From Deltaproteobacteria bacterium (lineage in GTDB: Bacteria > Bdellovibrionota_B > Oligoflexia > Oligoflexales > Bog-1112), in assembly GCA_947466225.1 (NCBI GenBank), contig CANIBL010000021.1, positions 1 through 36,009 on the forward strand: a stretch of 36,009 nucleotides of DNA, read 5' to 3'. Of the stretch, positions 25,645 to 34,991 are shown in pieces (within the stretch, counting starts at the first letter, position 1; each line of letters begins with the position of its first letter). Below the pieces are notes generated by a model. That model saw only the letters and a program-made list of their open reading frames with translations. It ran no database searches and had not been told where the DNA came from. A program made the translations under genes and the position numbers.

Positions 25645-26772
25645 GTGCAAATAAAACACGATGGGTTTAGCTTAGTCGAACTCGTAATTTCTCTGGGTAT
25701 TTCCACTATACTTGGGTTGGGGATCGCGACTTTTTTGCGGAGTCAGCAAGTCACTGTGTATGCGCTTAAATCTTCTTTGGTGATGCATCAATTGGCAAAA
25801 ACCCTCGAAGAAGCTGCAGGTAGACCCGATGTAGTCGCATTTAGTGCATTATATGGAAAGAGCGGTGGAAGTTCTGATTTGCGCGCCTGTCTCGGACAGG
25901 TAAGTGGTGCTCCATGTTTGGCTACGCAAGCCATAAACCAACGAGGCATGGAATTGATTTTGCCCTTTACCGTTGGCAACGAAATCGAATCCACTCGGCT
26001 GGAAAAAAACACGATTGCAGGTACAGAAGAACATCCTGTTTGGTACACCCTAGAGGGGAAAAAATGTGCCCCAACCGCATCCTTGCCTCTGACTTGTGTG
26101 CTCCAAGCTTCGGCCTATTTTTGGGCTTCTTGTCCGGCGAATCTAAGTGGACTTTCAGCAGAAACTTCTACCGATACCGGAACGGCTTCGGGGGGTGTTC
26201 ATTTTTCTGCGAAATGTGAAAAGGCGGATGCTGTTCATCTTCGGATCCATGTTGTCCATGTGCCGAAAGGGTCTCATGCGGGAGATCGACGTTTTCCTTC
26301 TATCCCCTCTGACTCTGTCTTTTATGAGAATCCGCAAAGTAAAAGTATGAGTGCAACGGGGGCGATTTCAACTGCGACTTCTTTTATCCCCTCTGTGTCG
26401 GGTTTGAGTTTTTCTTGTCCCATTAACTATACCGTGACGCAAATTTTAGACGGAAAACCCAAGTGTGAATGCTTGTATCCATTTCAAGAGTTGGAGTCTG
26501 ATTTTATCACCCTTTGTACGAGCCATGAGCAAAAATGTGGTTTCAACGAGCGGTATCGAGGTACAGATGAAAACGGAACCATTATTTGTCGGCCCATTAC
26601 CTGCCATCAGCAAGATTTGGGGTCTTCTTGTTCTGTTGGGGGGTGGATACAAAAGGTAATTTATAACAAATGTACAACAGATGAGTGTAAGTATGAGCAG
26701 TTTGGGGGCGGTTGTGCCAAGGAAATCACCTGTACAGGCTCTATTGTGTGTTGTTATGATACCAACCGCTAA
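25645..26772 (+). CDS. Prepilin-like protein with cysteine-rich C terminus (second of two)
   Basis: About 375 residues. The leader ends DG and is followed by FSLVELVISLGISTILGLGIA, a type IV prepilin signal with Glu at +5. A globular part follows, and from about 26416 a cysteine-rich tail carries KCECLYPF, YRGTDENGTIIC, GSSCSVGGWIQ and SIVCC, which parallels the tail of the preceding protein. GTG 25645 is chosen because GAAAGAGG lies six bases upstream and leaves a 14-base gap after the previous stop; TTG 25615 would overlap it by 16 bases. The two genes are surely co-transcribed and probably arose by duplication of the tail module, with the globular parts diverging. Function is inferred only as a minor pilin or adhesin. 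Confidence 0.75.
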   Translation: MQIKHDGFSLVELVISLGISTILGLGIATFLRSQQVTVYALKSSLVMHQLAKTLEEAAGRPDVVAFSALYGKSGGSSDLRACLGQVSGAPCLATQAINQRGMELILPFTVGNEIESTRLEKNTIAGTEEHPVWYTLEGKKCAPTASLPLTCVLQASAYFWASCPANLSGLSAETSTDTGTASGGVHFSAKCEKADAVHLRIHVVHVPKGSHAGDRRFPSIPSDSVFYENPQSKSMSATGAISTATSFIPSVSGLSFSCPINYTVTQILDGKPKCECLYPFQELESDFITLCTSHEQKCGFNERYRGTDENGTIICRPITCHQQDLGSSCSVGGWIQKVIYNKCTTDECKYEQFGGGCAKEITCTGSIVCCYDTNR

Positions 26773-26805
26773 GGGAAGGGGGCTTTAATTCGGCAAGGAA
26801 GGGTT

Positions 26806-26836
26806 TAAGGGGAAACTGCGCAGCTGGTTCCCCTTA
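26806..26836 (+). promoter_or_regulatory. Perfect 9-bp inverted repeat before metH
   Basis: TAAGGGGAA (26806-26814) pairs perfectly with TTCCCCTTA (26828-26836) around a 13-base loop that contains the palindrome CTGCGCAG. It lies 34 bases after the prepilin stop and 14 bases before the metH ATG. No run of T follows, so it is a weak terminator candidate; it may instead be an RNA leader structure or a protein-binding site. Confidence 0.5.
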
Positions 26837-26849
26837 GATAAAATACAAG

Positions 26850-29800
26850 ATGATTGACACAATACTTCGTAAGCAGATTCTCTTTTTAGATGGCGCCATG
26901 GGAACCATGATTCAAGGCCTGGGATTGCAAGAGTCTGACTATCGAGGTGATCGCTTCCTCGATCACCCCTCCGATCTAAAGGGCAATCATGATATTTTAT
27001 GCATAACCCGCCCGGCTTATATCCAGAAAATCCATCGCCAATACCTGGAGGCGGGTAGCGATATTATTTGTACGAATACCTTTAACTCTACGCGAATTGC
27101 CCAACAGGACTATCAATTCTCGGCTCATGTGCCTGAGTTAAACCGTCAAGCCGCGCGAATTGCCAAAGAAACAGTGCAACAATTCCAGGTGGAGCATCCT
27201 GATCGGCAGTGTTGGGTTGCGGGTAGTTTGGGCCCGACCAATAAGACAGCTTCTCTGTCTCCTGACGTGAATCAGCCGGCTTTTCGCGGGGTTTCTTTTC
27301 AAGAGCTGGTGGATGCGTATGAAGAGCAAACCTCTGCCTTGATCGAGGGTGGCGCTGATTTGCTCTTGGTGGAAACGGTCTTTGATACGTTGAATCTAAA
27401 GGCCTGCCTCTTTGCCATCGACAATGTGTTCGCCTCACTGGGTCTGCGCTTACCAATTATGGTGTCGGTTACCATTACAGATCAATCTGGTCGTACTCTT
27501 TCCGGACAGACCATCGAGGCTTTTTGGTACTCTATTCGCCATGCCAACCCGTGGAGTGTGGGCATTAATTGTGCACTAGGCGCGCAACAGATGCGTCCCT
27601 ACATCGAGGAGCTTTCTAAACTCGCAGATTGTTGGATTAGCTGTCATCCGAATGCGGGGTTGCCCAATCCATTGGCTCCCACCGGATATGATGAATTGCC
27701 GGAGGATACGGCTGCGTTCCTTCTTGATTTTGCACAAAGTGGTTTTGTAAATATCGTGGGCGGATGCTGTGGGACCACGCCAGCGCATATTGCCAAAATT
27801 CATGAAATGTTATCACCCCTTGCGCCGCGCACCCCCCCTGCCCGAGATACAGCTATGTGCTTGAGCGGGTTGGAGCCGTTGCGAGTACCGGATACGGGTG
27901 CACCTTTCTTGTTGGTGGGAGAGAGAACCAACGTGACGGGGTCTCCTAAGTTCAATAAGTTGATTCAGGAGAAAAATTTTGAAGGCGCATTGATCATTGC
28001 GCGTCAGCAAGTAGAGAATGGCGCGAATATTTTAGATGTGAACTTTGATGAAGGTATGTTGGACTCAGAAGGCTGTATGGTGCATTTCTTGCACTTGCTA
28101 GCCTCTGAGCCTGAGATCTCTCGCGTGCCAGTTATGATCGATAGCTCCAAGTGGTCGGTTATAGAGGCAGGGTTGCGCTGTATACAGGGCAAAGGCGTTG
28201 TAAACTCCGTTAGTTTGAAAGAGGGTGAGGCCGCTTTTTGCGCCCATGCGCGGAAAGTAAAAAAATATGGTGCTGCTATGGTGGTTATGGCCTTTGATGA
28301 AAACGGTCAAGCGGCTTCCAAGGAAGAGAAGGTTCGCATTTGCCAACGGGCCTATGGCCTTTTGGTGCAGGAAGTAGGGTTCCCTCCGGAAGATATTATT
28401 TTTGACCCTAACGTTCTTACGGTAGCTACGGGGATGGCAGAGCACAATGGCTATGCGATTTCTTTTATAGAAGCCGTTCGAGAGATTAAGCGGGTTTGTC
28501 CACGGGCTAAAACCAGCGGTGGAATCAGCAATATTTCTTTTTCTTTCCGTGGGCAAAATCAAGTTCGCGAAGCCATGCATGCAGCCTTTCTCTATCACAG
28601 CATTCAAGCTGGGCTAGATATGGGGATTGTGAATGCGGGCATGTTGGAGGTCTATGAGGAGGTACCCAAAGAGCTTTTGGGCAAAATTGAAGCGGTGCTG
28701 TTAGACCAGCATCCAGGTGCGACGGATGTCTTGATTGAATTTGCCCAAGGATATCAGCGGGAAGCCCGAGAAAAAGGGGGTGATCCCCATGCTTGGCGTC
28801 GCTTGCCGGTGCAAAAGCGGATTGAGCATGCCATGGTGCATGGTATCGCCGATTTTATTGAGTTAGATGCAGAAGAAGTGCTGGCTATTTTACAAAGTCC
28901 GTTGCGGGTGATCGAAGGCCCCCTCATGGATGGGATGAAAATCGTAGGCGAACTTTTTGGCGCTGGTAAAATGTTTCTGCCTCAAGTGGTCAAGAGCGCA
29001 AGGGTAATGAAAAAAGCTGTGGCGTATCTCGAGCCCTTTATGGCAGCGCAACGAGAGGGAAAAGCCTCGACGCAAGGGGTCTTCGTCATTGCCACAGTAA
29101 AGGGGGATGTCCACGATATTGGGAAAAACATTGTTTCCGTCGTATTGGCTTGTAACAATTACCGGGTCATCGATCTGGGTGTGATGGTGCGTTGTGAAAA
29201 GATCTTAGAATGCGCCAAGGCGGAAAATGCCGATATGATCGGTCTTAGTGGACTGATTACCCCATCGCTGGAAGAGATGATCTACAACGCCCAAGAAATG
29301 CAGCGCCTCAATCTATCTGTGCCCTTATTAATTGGTGGTGCGACGACTAGCAAAATTCACACAGCACTTAAAATTGCGCCACAGTATGGATCGCCTGTCA
29401 TTCATGTGGCGGATGCTTCTTTGGTGGTGGATGTGTGTAATCAACTTATGAATCCAGGGCGAAAAGCAGCCTATGTAGAGGGTATGTTGCAAGAACAGGC
29501 GACACTACGGGAGCGATACTTACAGCGGCAACAGGGGATCCAGTTTCTATCCGCAGAGGAAGCCTATGCCAAGCGATTGCAGATCGATTGGGGTTCTACC
29601 GAGATCTCTTCACCGAGCTTTGTGGGGATTCAGCATGTGGAGTGCGAGTCACTCGCCACGTTGGTAAAATATATCGACTGGTCCCCATTCTTTTGGACAT
29701 GGGGGCTCCAGGGGTTTTATCCGCGAATTTTGCAATCTGCTAAGTATGGCAAACAAGCAAAGGATCTATTTGCGGATGCGCAGACGCTGTTGCAACAGAT

Positions 29801-30437
29801 TATCGAGCAGCAGCTTTTTACTCCGCAAAGCTTGTTGGGGATTTTCCCTGCAAATGCTGAAGGCAACGATGTTTGGGTGTATCAGCCTGCAAATTCAGCC
29901 GAGAAGATCGAGAAATTCTGCTTCCAGCGGCAGCAGAAGAAAAAAGAATCAGATGAACCATACTTATGTCTTTCTGATTTTATCGCGCCGGCTATTTCTG
30001 AGCAAAAAGATCATCTGGGCTTTTTTGTCGTCACTATGGGGGATGGGGTCGAGCAATTGGCTTTGGAGTATGAAAAGAAACAGGATGATTACTCCGCTAT
30101 TCTCGTGAAAGCCTTGGGGGATCGACTGGCGGAGGCTTTTGCTGAATATCTACATCAAAAAGTTCGCGGCATTTTTGGATTTCCAGATACACCAGGCACT
30201 TTAATTGAAGACCTGATTCAGGAGAAGTACCGTAGTATTCGACCTGCGCCAGGATATCCCGCTTGCCCCGTTCACAGCGAAAAAGGTAAGATATGGGAAT
30301 TCTTACAGGTAGAATCTCGTCTTGGTGTACGCTTGACGGAGAGTTTTGCAATGACCCCCGCAAGTTCTGTGTGCGGGTATTATTTTATGCATCCTCAGGC
30401 AAAGTATTTTCGTGTTGGGGATGTGCGAGAAGTCTAG
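26850..30437 (+). CDS. metH: Cobalamin-dependent methionine synthase
   Basis: A 1195-residue enzyme that moves a methyl group from 5-methyltetrahydrofolate via cobalamin to homocysteine, forming methionine. Four modules are visible in order. The homocysteine-binding barrel (about 1-320) has zinc-ligand cysteines in INCALGA and [11 protein letters not shown]. The pterin-binding barrel (about 350-620) has [13 protein letters not shown] and [12 protein letters not shown]. The B12 cap and binding domain has [10 protein letters not shown] (near 753), whose His is the lower cobalt ligand, plus [13 protein letters not shown]. The C-terminal AdoMet reactivation domain has [15 protein letters not shown] (near 1130). 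Length is close to the usual 1200 or so. The ATG has only a weak ribosome-binding site. The cell must import or make B12; no B12 gene is in view. Confidence 0.98.
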   Translation: MIDTILRKQILFLDGAMGTMIQGLGLQESDYRGDRFLDHPSDLKGNHDILCITRPAYIQKIHRQYLEAGSDIICTNTFNSTRIAQQDYQFSAHVPELNRQAARIAKETVQQFQVEHPDRQCWVAGSLGPTNKTASLSPDVNQPAFRGVSFQELVDAYEEQTSALIEGGADLLLVETVFDTLNLKACLFAIDNVFASLGLRLPIMVSVTITDQSGRTLSGQTIEAFWYSIRHANPWSVGINCALGAQQMRPYIEELSKLADCWISCHPNAGLPNPLAPTGYDELPEDTAAFLLDFAQSGFVNIVGGCCGTTPAHIAKIHEMLSPLAPRTPPARDTAMCLSGLEPLRVPDTGAPFLLVGERTNVTGSPKFNKLIQEKNFEGALIIARQQVENGANILDVNFDEGMLDSEGCMVHFLHLLASEPEISRVPVMIDSSKWSVIEAGLRCIQGKGVVNSVSLKEGEAAFCAHARKVKKYGAAMVVMAFDENGQAASKEEKVRICQRAYGLLVQEVGFPPEDIIFDPNVLTVATGMAEHNGYAISFIEAVREIKRVCPRAKTSGGISNISFSFRGQNQVREAMHAAFLYHSIQAGLDMGIVNAGMLEVYEEVPKELLGKIEAVLLDQHPGATDVLIEFAQGYQREAREKGGDPHAWRRLPVQKRIEHAMVHGIADFIELDAEEVLAILQSPLRVIEGPLMDGMKIVGELFGAGKMFLPQVVKSARVMKKAVAYLEPFMAAQREGKASTQGVFVIATVKGDVHDIGKNIVSVVLACNNYRVIDLGVMVRCEKILECAKAENADMIGLSGLITPSLEEMIYNAQEMQRLNLSVPLLIGGATTSKIHTALKIAPQYGSPVIHVADASLVVDVCNQLMNPGRKAAYVEGMLQEQATLRERYLQRQQGIQFLSAEEAYAKRLQIDWGSTEISSPSFVGIQHVECESLATLVKYIDWSPFFWTWGLQGFYPRILQSAKYGKQAKDLFADAQTLLQQIIEQQLFTPQSLLGIFPANAEGNDVWVYQPANSAEKIEKFCFQRQQKKKESDEPYLCLSDFIAPAISEQKDHLGFFVVTMGDGVEQLALEYEKKQDDYSAILVKALGDRLAEAFAEYLHQKVRGIFGFPDTPGTLIEDLIQEKYRSIRPAPGYPACPVHSEKGKIWEFLQVESRLGVRLTESFAMTPASSVCGYYFMHPQAKYFRVGDVREV

Positions 30438-30464
30438 TTTTTGTGTAGAGGTCTTAGGTTTGAT

Positions 30465-31616
30465 ATGGGTAAAAATAAAGTTGCCTTATTATCTGGAATC
30501 ACCGGTCAAGATGGTGCCTATTTAGCCAGTCTTTTGCTTTCAAAAGGCTATGAAGTGCATGGCATCAAAAGACGTTCCAGCCAATTTAATACGCAACGGG
30601 TGGATCATTTATATGAAGATCCTCATATGGATGGGGCTGTTTTTACGCTCCACTATGGGGATATGATTGACAGCACGAATATTATTCGCATTGTGCAAGA
30701 AGTACAACCGGATGAAATTTATAACCTTGCCGCGCAAAGTCATGTGCAAGTGAGCTTTGAAACGCCCGAATATACGGCAAATGCGGATGCCATTGGCACG
30801 CTTCGCTTTTTAGAGGCCATTCGAATTTTGGGGCTAGAGAAAAAGACCAAATTTTATCAAGCTTCTACAAGTGAACTGTATGGAAAGGTGCAAGCCGTTC
30901 CACAAAACGAAGATACCCCTTTTTATCCAAGAAGTCCTTATGCAGCAGCCAAGCTCTATGCATATTGGATTACAGTAAATTATCGAGAAGCATACAATTT
31001 CTTTGCTTGTAATGGAATTTTATTCAACCATGAAAGCCCGTTGCGAGGCGAAACTTTCGTAACTCGGAAAATTACCCGTGCTGTTGCCAGGATTGCAGCT
31101 GGGTATGAGGATGTTCTCTATTTAGGTAATTTAGATGCCAAACGAGATTGGGGTCATGCAAAAGAGTATGTAGAAGGTATGTGGCGCATTTTACAGCATG
31201 CTGAACCTCAAGATTTTGTTTTAGCAACCAACATTACCACCACGGTTAGAGATTTCTTGGTGGCATGCTTTCAATGCGTAGACATTGAATTGGTATTTTC
31301 TGGTTCAGAGGTGTCAGAAGTCGGATGTTGTAAGAAAACAGGTCGTGCCTTGGTGAAAATAGACCCTCGGTATTTTAGGCCGACAGAAGTAGATCTGTTG
31401 CTTGGAGATGCTTCAAAAGCAAAGCGTTTACTGGGTTGGGAAGCGCAGACGACGGTTTCTGAGTTAGCGCGTGAAATGGTTTTTGCTGATTTACATCGCG
31501 TTGAGACAGAAAAAGTAACTGGGCGGCAAAAACGCGTAGAAGAAATTGTGCATCAGCCTGGTGGTTTTCTTCCATGGTATGAAAAGAATGTTTTGGCTGC
31601 TCGAGGTGAAGCATGA
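30465..31616 (+). CDS. gmd: GDP-mannose 4,6-dehydratase
   Basis: A 383-residue short-chain dehydrogenase/reductase that converts GDP-mannose to GDP-4-keto-6-deoxymannose. The N-terminal NADP-binding motif is [12 protein letters not shown]. Other family landmarks are [14 protein letters not shown], the catalytic STSELYG with YAAAK, and [20 protein letters not shown] 30465 is preferred over an upstream TTG at 30441 because it matches the family N terminus and has TTAGG upstream. It starts the surface-polysaccharide locus 27 bases after metH and overlaps fcl by four bases (ATGA), so the two act and are translated together. Confidence 0.97.
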   Translation: MGKNKVALLSGITGQDGAYLASLLLSKGYEVHGIKRRSSQFNTQRVDHLYEDPHMDGAVFTLHYGDMIDSTNIIRIVQEVQPDEIYNLAAQSHVQVSFETPEYTANADAIGTLRFLEAIRILGLEKKTKFYQASTSELYGKVQAVPQNEDTPFYPRSPYAAAKLYAYWITVNYREAYNFFACNGILFNHESPLRGETFVTRKITRAVARIAAGYEDVLYLGNLDAKRDWGHAKEYVEGMWRILQHAEPQDFVLATNITTTVRDFLVACFQCVDIELVFSGSEVSEVGCCKKTGRALVKIDPRYFRPTEVDLLLGDASKAKRLLGWEAQTTVSELAREMVFADLHRVETEKVTGRQKRVEEIVHQPGGFLPWYEKNVLAARGEA

Positions 31617-32584
31617 CCATGACATCTCGTGACCGGGTCTTTGTTGCAGGGCATCGAGGTTTGGTTGGGCAAGCGCTGGTAAAAAAATTACGAGAAAAAG
31701 GCTATGAAAATATTTTAACCCGCAGTCGAGAAGAATTGGATCTGCTGGATCAAAAGGCAGTAGAGGCCTTTTTTGCTAAAGAAAAGCCAGATGTAGTTTT
31801 TCTTGCTGCGGCAAAAGTCGGTGGTATTTTTGCTAATAATACCTATCGAGCCGATTTTATTTATCAGAACCTACAGATCCAAAATCATGTTATTTACTCC
31901 GCCCATTTGTTTGGGGTGCGTCGGCTGGTTTTTTTGGGCAGCAGTTGCATTTATCCACGTAATGCACCACAGCCGATGAAAGAAAGTGATTTGCTGACAG
32001 GAGAGTTGGAAATTACCAATCGCCCTTATGCAATTGCAAAGATCGCTGGTCTTGAGCTGGTACATGCAATTCGAATGCAGCATGGAAAAGATTTTTTTTC
32101 TGTCATGCCTACAAACTTGTATGGACCTGGAGACAATTTCCATCCAGAAAATTCCCATGTTTTGCCCGCTCTAATTCGTCGATTTCATGAAGCGAAGGTA
32201 TCAAATGCAAAAGAAGTCGTGATTTGGGGGACAGGAACTCCAAAACGGGAGTTTATGTATTCTGAGGACTGTGCTGATGCAATCGTCTTTTTGGCAGAAA
32301 ATATAAAGAAGGATTTCTTCGAGTCTTCTGCTTTGGGAAAATCGATATACTCTCATATCAATGTTGGCTCTGGACAGGAAGTTACCATTCGTGAGTTGGC
32401 GGAAATAATAATGAAATTTGTTGATTTCCAGGGTGCCTTGCATTTTGACACCAGCAAATTAGATGGATCGATGCGGAAATTATTAAACATTTCATTATTG
32501 CAAGATCTAGGATGGAAGGGAAAGGATTCTCTACTTGAAGGGGTTAGGAAAACCTGTGAATACTATAATTGCTTAAATAAATAG
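31613..32584 (+). CDS. fcl: GDP-L-fucose synthase
   Basis: A 323-residue epimerase/reductase that turns the Gmd product into GDP-L-fucose, the donor for fucose in O-antigen or capsule. The Rossmann motif is [12 protein letters not shown]. The catalytic set is SSCIYP with the YAIAK pair, and [19 protein letters not shown] is diagnostic. AGGTGAAGC precedes the ATG, and the start overlaps the gmd stop (ATGA). Gene order gmd-fcl is the standard pair. Base composition is more AT-rich than in metH. Confidence 0.97.
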   Translation: MTMTSRDRVFVAGHRGLVGQALVKKLREKGYENILTRSREELDLLDQKAVEAFFAKEKPDVVFLAAAKVGGIFANNTYRADFIYQNLQIQNHVIYSAHLFGVRRLVFLGSSCIYPRNAPQPMKESDLLTGELEITNRPYAIAKIAGLELVHAIRMQHGKDFFSVMPTNLYGPGDNFHPENSHVLPALIRRFHEAKVSNAKEVVIWGTGTPKREFMYSEDCADAIVFLAENIKKDFFESSALGKSIYSHINVGSGQEVTIRELAEIIMKFVDFQGALHFDTSKLDGSMRKLLNISLLQDLGWKGKDSLLEGVRKTCEYYNCLNK

Positions 32585-32596
32585 AAGAGAAGAAAA

Positions 32597-33856
32597 ATGA
32601 AGAATAGTGATGAATCATCTTTTCTTTTAATAGAGTGTATACCAGCAAGTTTTTTTTGTTTTTGTAAAAAATTTGGCTACAAAATTCTATTTGTAGCCGT
32701 TCTTTGTGGTTTTTATGGATTTTTAGAAGGGAAAAAGGAAAGAAAATTTTCGAATTTAATTCGAATCCCAATGGAAGAAGGAGAGACTCTAAGGGATCCG
32801 GTTAGTATTGAATCGGCATGTGTGGAATTATTTGGGAGTGAAAAATGGTCTATTGATTTTGCGAAATCTTTTTCTTCTAAATCAAGAAAGAACACCCCGT
32901 TTTCAGAGGAAAAACTCGTTGAGGTAGCTGCATTTGTTTCATCAGAGGCGTTTTTGGATAAAACACCCACCCCATCCTGGATTGATATTGATGGACAAGA
33001 TGTCTCGTTTCATTTTGTTGGCATCTCTAAAAATTTTTATAAATTTGTCCTTTTCACGAAAGAGCCAGGATCTTTTTTTTCGGTCACAAAAAATATAGTG
33101 GATTCGATAAATGATATAATTGTGAACTACAATGAATTTAAGCTGTATACGATAGAAAAAAATAGAGAAATAAAATATGATCAATTTACAAAGAAAATTG
33201 AAGAGCTGTTGGTGCAATATAAAAGGTATCAAAAAGAGGATAAGCTGCTCTCTGTAGATGTTTTTCGTCTCGAGAAGTTGAAACGAAATATCCTTTTGTT
33301 CGAAAAAGAATCCGGTACTCGACCAGAGCCTTACTCTCCTGATGGGAAAAAAAAAGAGATGATCGATTTCATAGCATCTGAAAAAGCAATCCCTAAAATT
33401 TTTGAGCTCCAAAAAAGTCTTCTTTTTCACGAAGAAAAAAGAGCGTTGCAAAAAAAAATTTCGTATCTTTATAGCAAAAATTTAATGACGAAGACTTTTT
33501 TGGATGAAGCTCATATGGAACTTGCCTTAATTGAGGATGAGCAAGAGTATCTCTATGCAAGGAATTTGAGAAAGACCTCGATTCTTGAGGAAATCCAAAC
33601 GACTCTGAGTAAAAGAGATTCGCAGTTTTCTGCGTTAATTGAAAGAGAAAGGTTCTTTATCCCTCGGCTCGATTTTTCTGAAGAATCTTTTTTTAAATTT
33701 AATCGAAGAAATCAACTCGATATTAGCTCTTCAAAAGTAACGCTGTATGTTATATCAAGTTTTTTTGTTGGATTGTTATCTATTTCCTTTTTGTTTGCTT
33801 TTATTGAGATTATTTTTGGGATAAGAAGGCGATGTTTTAATTTGGAACGATTATGA
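32597..33856 (+). CDS. Wzz-like polysaccharide co-polymerase (by topology)
   Basis: A 419-residue protein with one transmembrane helix near the N terminus (about 28-45), a long charged, coiled-coil-prone middle (about 190-360), and a second helix near the C terminus (about 380-403) followed by a short basic tail. This two-helix, large-periplasmic-loop plan is that of chain-length determinants (Wzz/PCP), and its place between sugar-nucleotide genes and a glycosyltransferase fits. The sequence itself does not show a clear Wzz signature, so the assignment rests on topology and neighbours. AGAAGAGAAG precedes the ATG. The stop overlaps the next start by four bases. Codon use is strongly AT-rich. 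Confidence 0.6.
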   Translation: MKNSDESSFLLIECIPASFFCFCKKFGYKILFVAVLCGFYGFLEGKKERKFSNLIRIPMEEGETLRDPVSIESACVELFGSEKWSIDFAKSFSSKSRKNTPFSEEKLVEVAAFVSSEAFLDKTPTPSWIDIDGQDVSFHFVGISKNFYKFVLFTKEPGSFFSVTKNIVDSINDIIVNYNEFKLYTIEKNREIKYDQFTKKIEELLVQYKRYQKEDKLLSVDVFRLEKLKRNILLFEKESGTRPEPYSPDGKKKEMIDFIASEKAIPKIFELQKSLLFHEEKRALQKKISYLYSKNLMTKTFLDEAHMELALIEDEQEYLYARNLRKTSILEEIQTTLSKRDSQFSALIERERFFIPRLDFSEESFFKFNRRNQLDISSSKVTLYVISSFFVGLLSISFLFAFIEIIFGIRRRCFNLERL

Positions 33857-34959
33857 AGATTATTTTTGTTGGAAACACTGCGTGGTCCATGTGGAATTTT
33901 AGAAAAGAGGTAATGCTTTCACTTCAAAACAATGGACATGAAGTAGTTCTTGTTGCACCTTATGATCTTTCGGTCGAAAAAATCAAAAAGCACATCCCAG
34001 TAGAAACAATCAAACAACTTAATCGAAATGGAATAAATTTTTACTATGATTTTTTATTTTTTTTAGGATTGCTTTCGATATATAAAAAACATAAACCAGA
34101 TGTAATTTTTCATTATACAATAAAACCAAATATATACGGTAGCTTTGCTGCTTTTCTCTGTGGAATAAGATCACATATAGTTATTGCTGGTTTAGGCTAT
34201 TCTTTTTCTCGGCCTATTTTGCGAAAATGGGTGGCATTTCTTTACAGGTTAGCAGCTTGCTGTGCAGAAAAGGTTATTTTTTTGAATGAAGAGGATGAAA
34301 AAGATTTTACGCTATACCATGTTTTGCCAGCGGCTTCAAAAAAGGCATTTTTTCTGCCTGGTGAAGGGGTTGATGTCACCTATTTCTCTTCTCCTGCCCC
34401 CCATCTTTTTCGAGAGAAAAAAGAGGGGACATTTATTTTTATTGGCAGACTTCTTATAGATAAGGGCATCCGCCATTTTTTATTGGCAGCAAAAAAAATT
34501 CGCTATTTATATCCAGCAGTAAAATTTGTTGTGGTTGGCGAGATTGATTTGGAAAATTCAATTAGTTTATCTAGAGAAGAGCTTGAATCATATCTGGCAG
34601 AAGATATTATTGAATATATTGGACATGTAGATGATGTTCGCCCCTATTTAGAAAGTGCAGACGCCCTAGTTTTCCCCTCATTTTATGGAGAGGGATTATC
34701 TCGAGTAGTTTTAGAGTCTCTTTCTATGGGAGTTCCTGTGATTGCCTCTAATAATAGAGGATGCAGATCTATTGTGAAAAATATGGAAACAGGCCTTGTT
34801 ATTCCTGTTTCACAGTTAGACTATTTATCAGATGTGCTAATAAATTTTTTGCTTCTTTCTTCAGAAGAACGGAGAGAAATAGGGGGAAGAGGCGCTCGTC
34901 TTATACGAGAGACATATACTGTCGAACATGTAATTTCGATTTATAATACATTGATTTAA
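33853..34959 (+). CDS. GT4-family glycosyltransferase
   Basis: A 368-residue cytoplasmic or membrane-associated glycosyltransferase with GT-B fold. The acceptor half starts MKIIFVGNTAWSMWNFRKEV and has HYTIKPNIYGSFAA. The donor half has IGRLLIDKGIRHFLLAA, VVVGEID, the GHVDDVRPYLESADALVFPS stretch and the E-x7-E motif in EGLSRVVLESLSMGVPVIAS. It resembles enzymes that add N-acetylhexosamine to undecaprenyl-linked sugars in O-antigen or glycan assembly, but donor and acceptor cannot be read from the sequence. Translation is coupled to the Wzz-like gene by an ATGA overlap. Confidence 0.88.
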   Translation: MKIIFVGNTAWSMWNFRKEVMLSLQNNGHEVVLVAPYDLSVEKIKKHIPVETIKQLNRNGINFYYDFLFFLGLLSIYKKHKPDVIFHYTIKPNIYGSFAAFLCGIRSHIVIAGLGYSFSRPILRKWVAFLYRLAACCAEKVIFLNEEDEKDFTLYHVLPAASKKAFFLPGEGVDVTYFSSPAPHLFREKKEGTFIFIGRLLIDKGIRHFLLAAKKIRYLYPAVKFVVVGEIDLENSISLSREELESYLAEDIIEYIGHVDDVRPYLESADALVFPSFYGEGLSRVVLESLSMGVPVIASNNRGCRSIVKNMETGLVIPVSQLDYLSDVLINFLLLSSEERREIGGRGARLIRETYTVEHVISIYNTLI

Positions 34960-34991
34960 TTTCTAAATTTTCAGATAAAATAAGCATAAAA

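Noticed and set aside
26773..26849. Cobalamin riboswitch before metH
   Set aside because: Only 77 bases separate the genes, too short for a full cobalamin riboswitch, and no B12-box sequence is visible.
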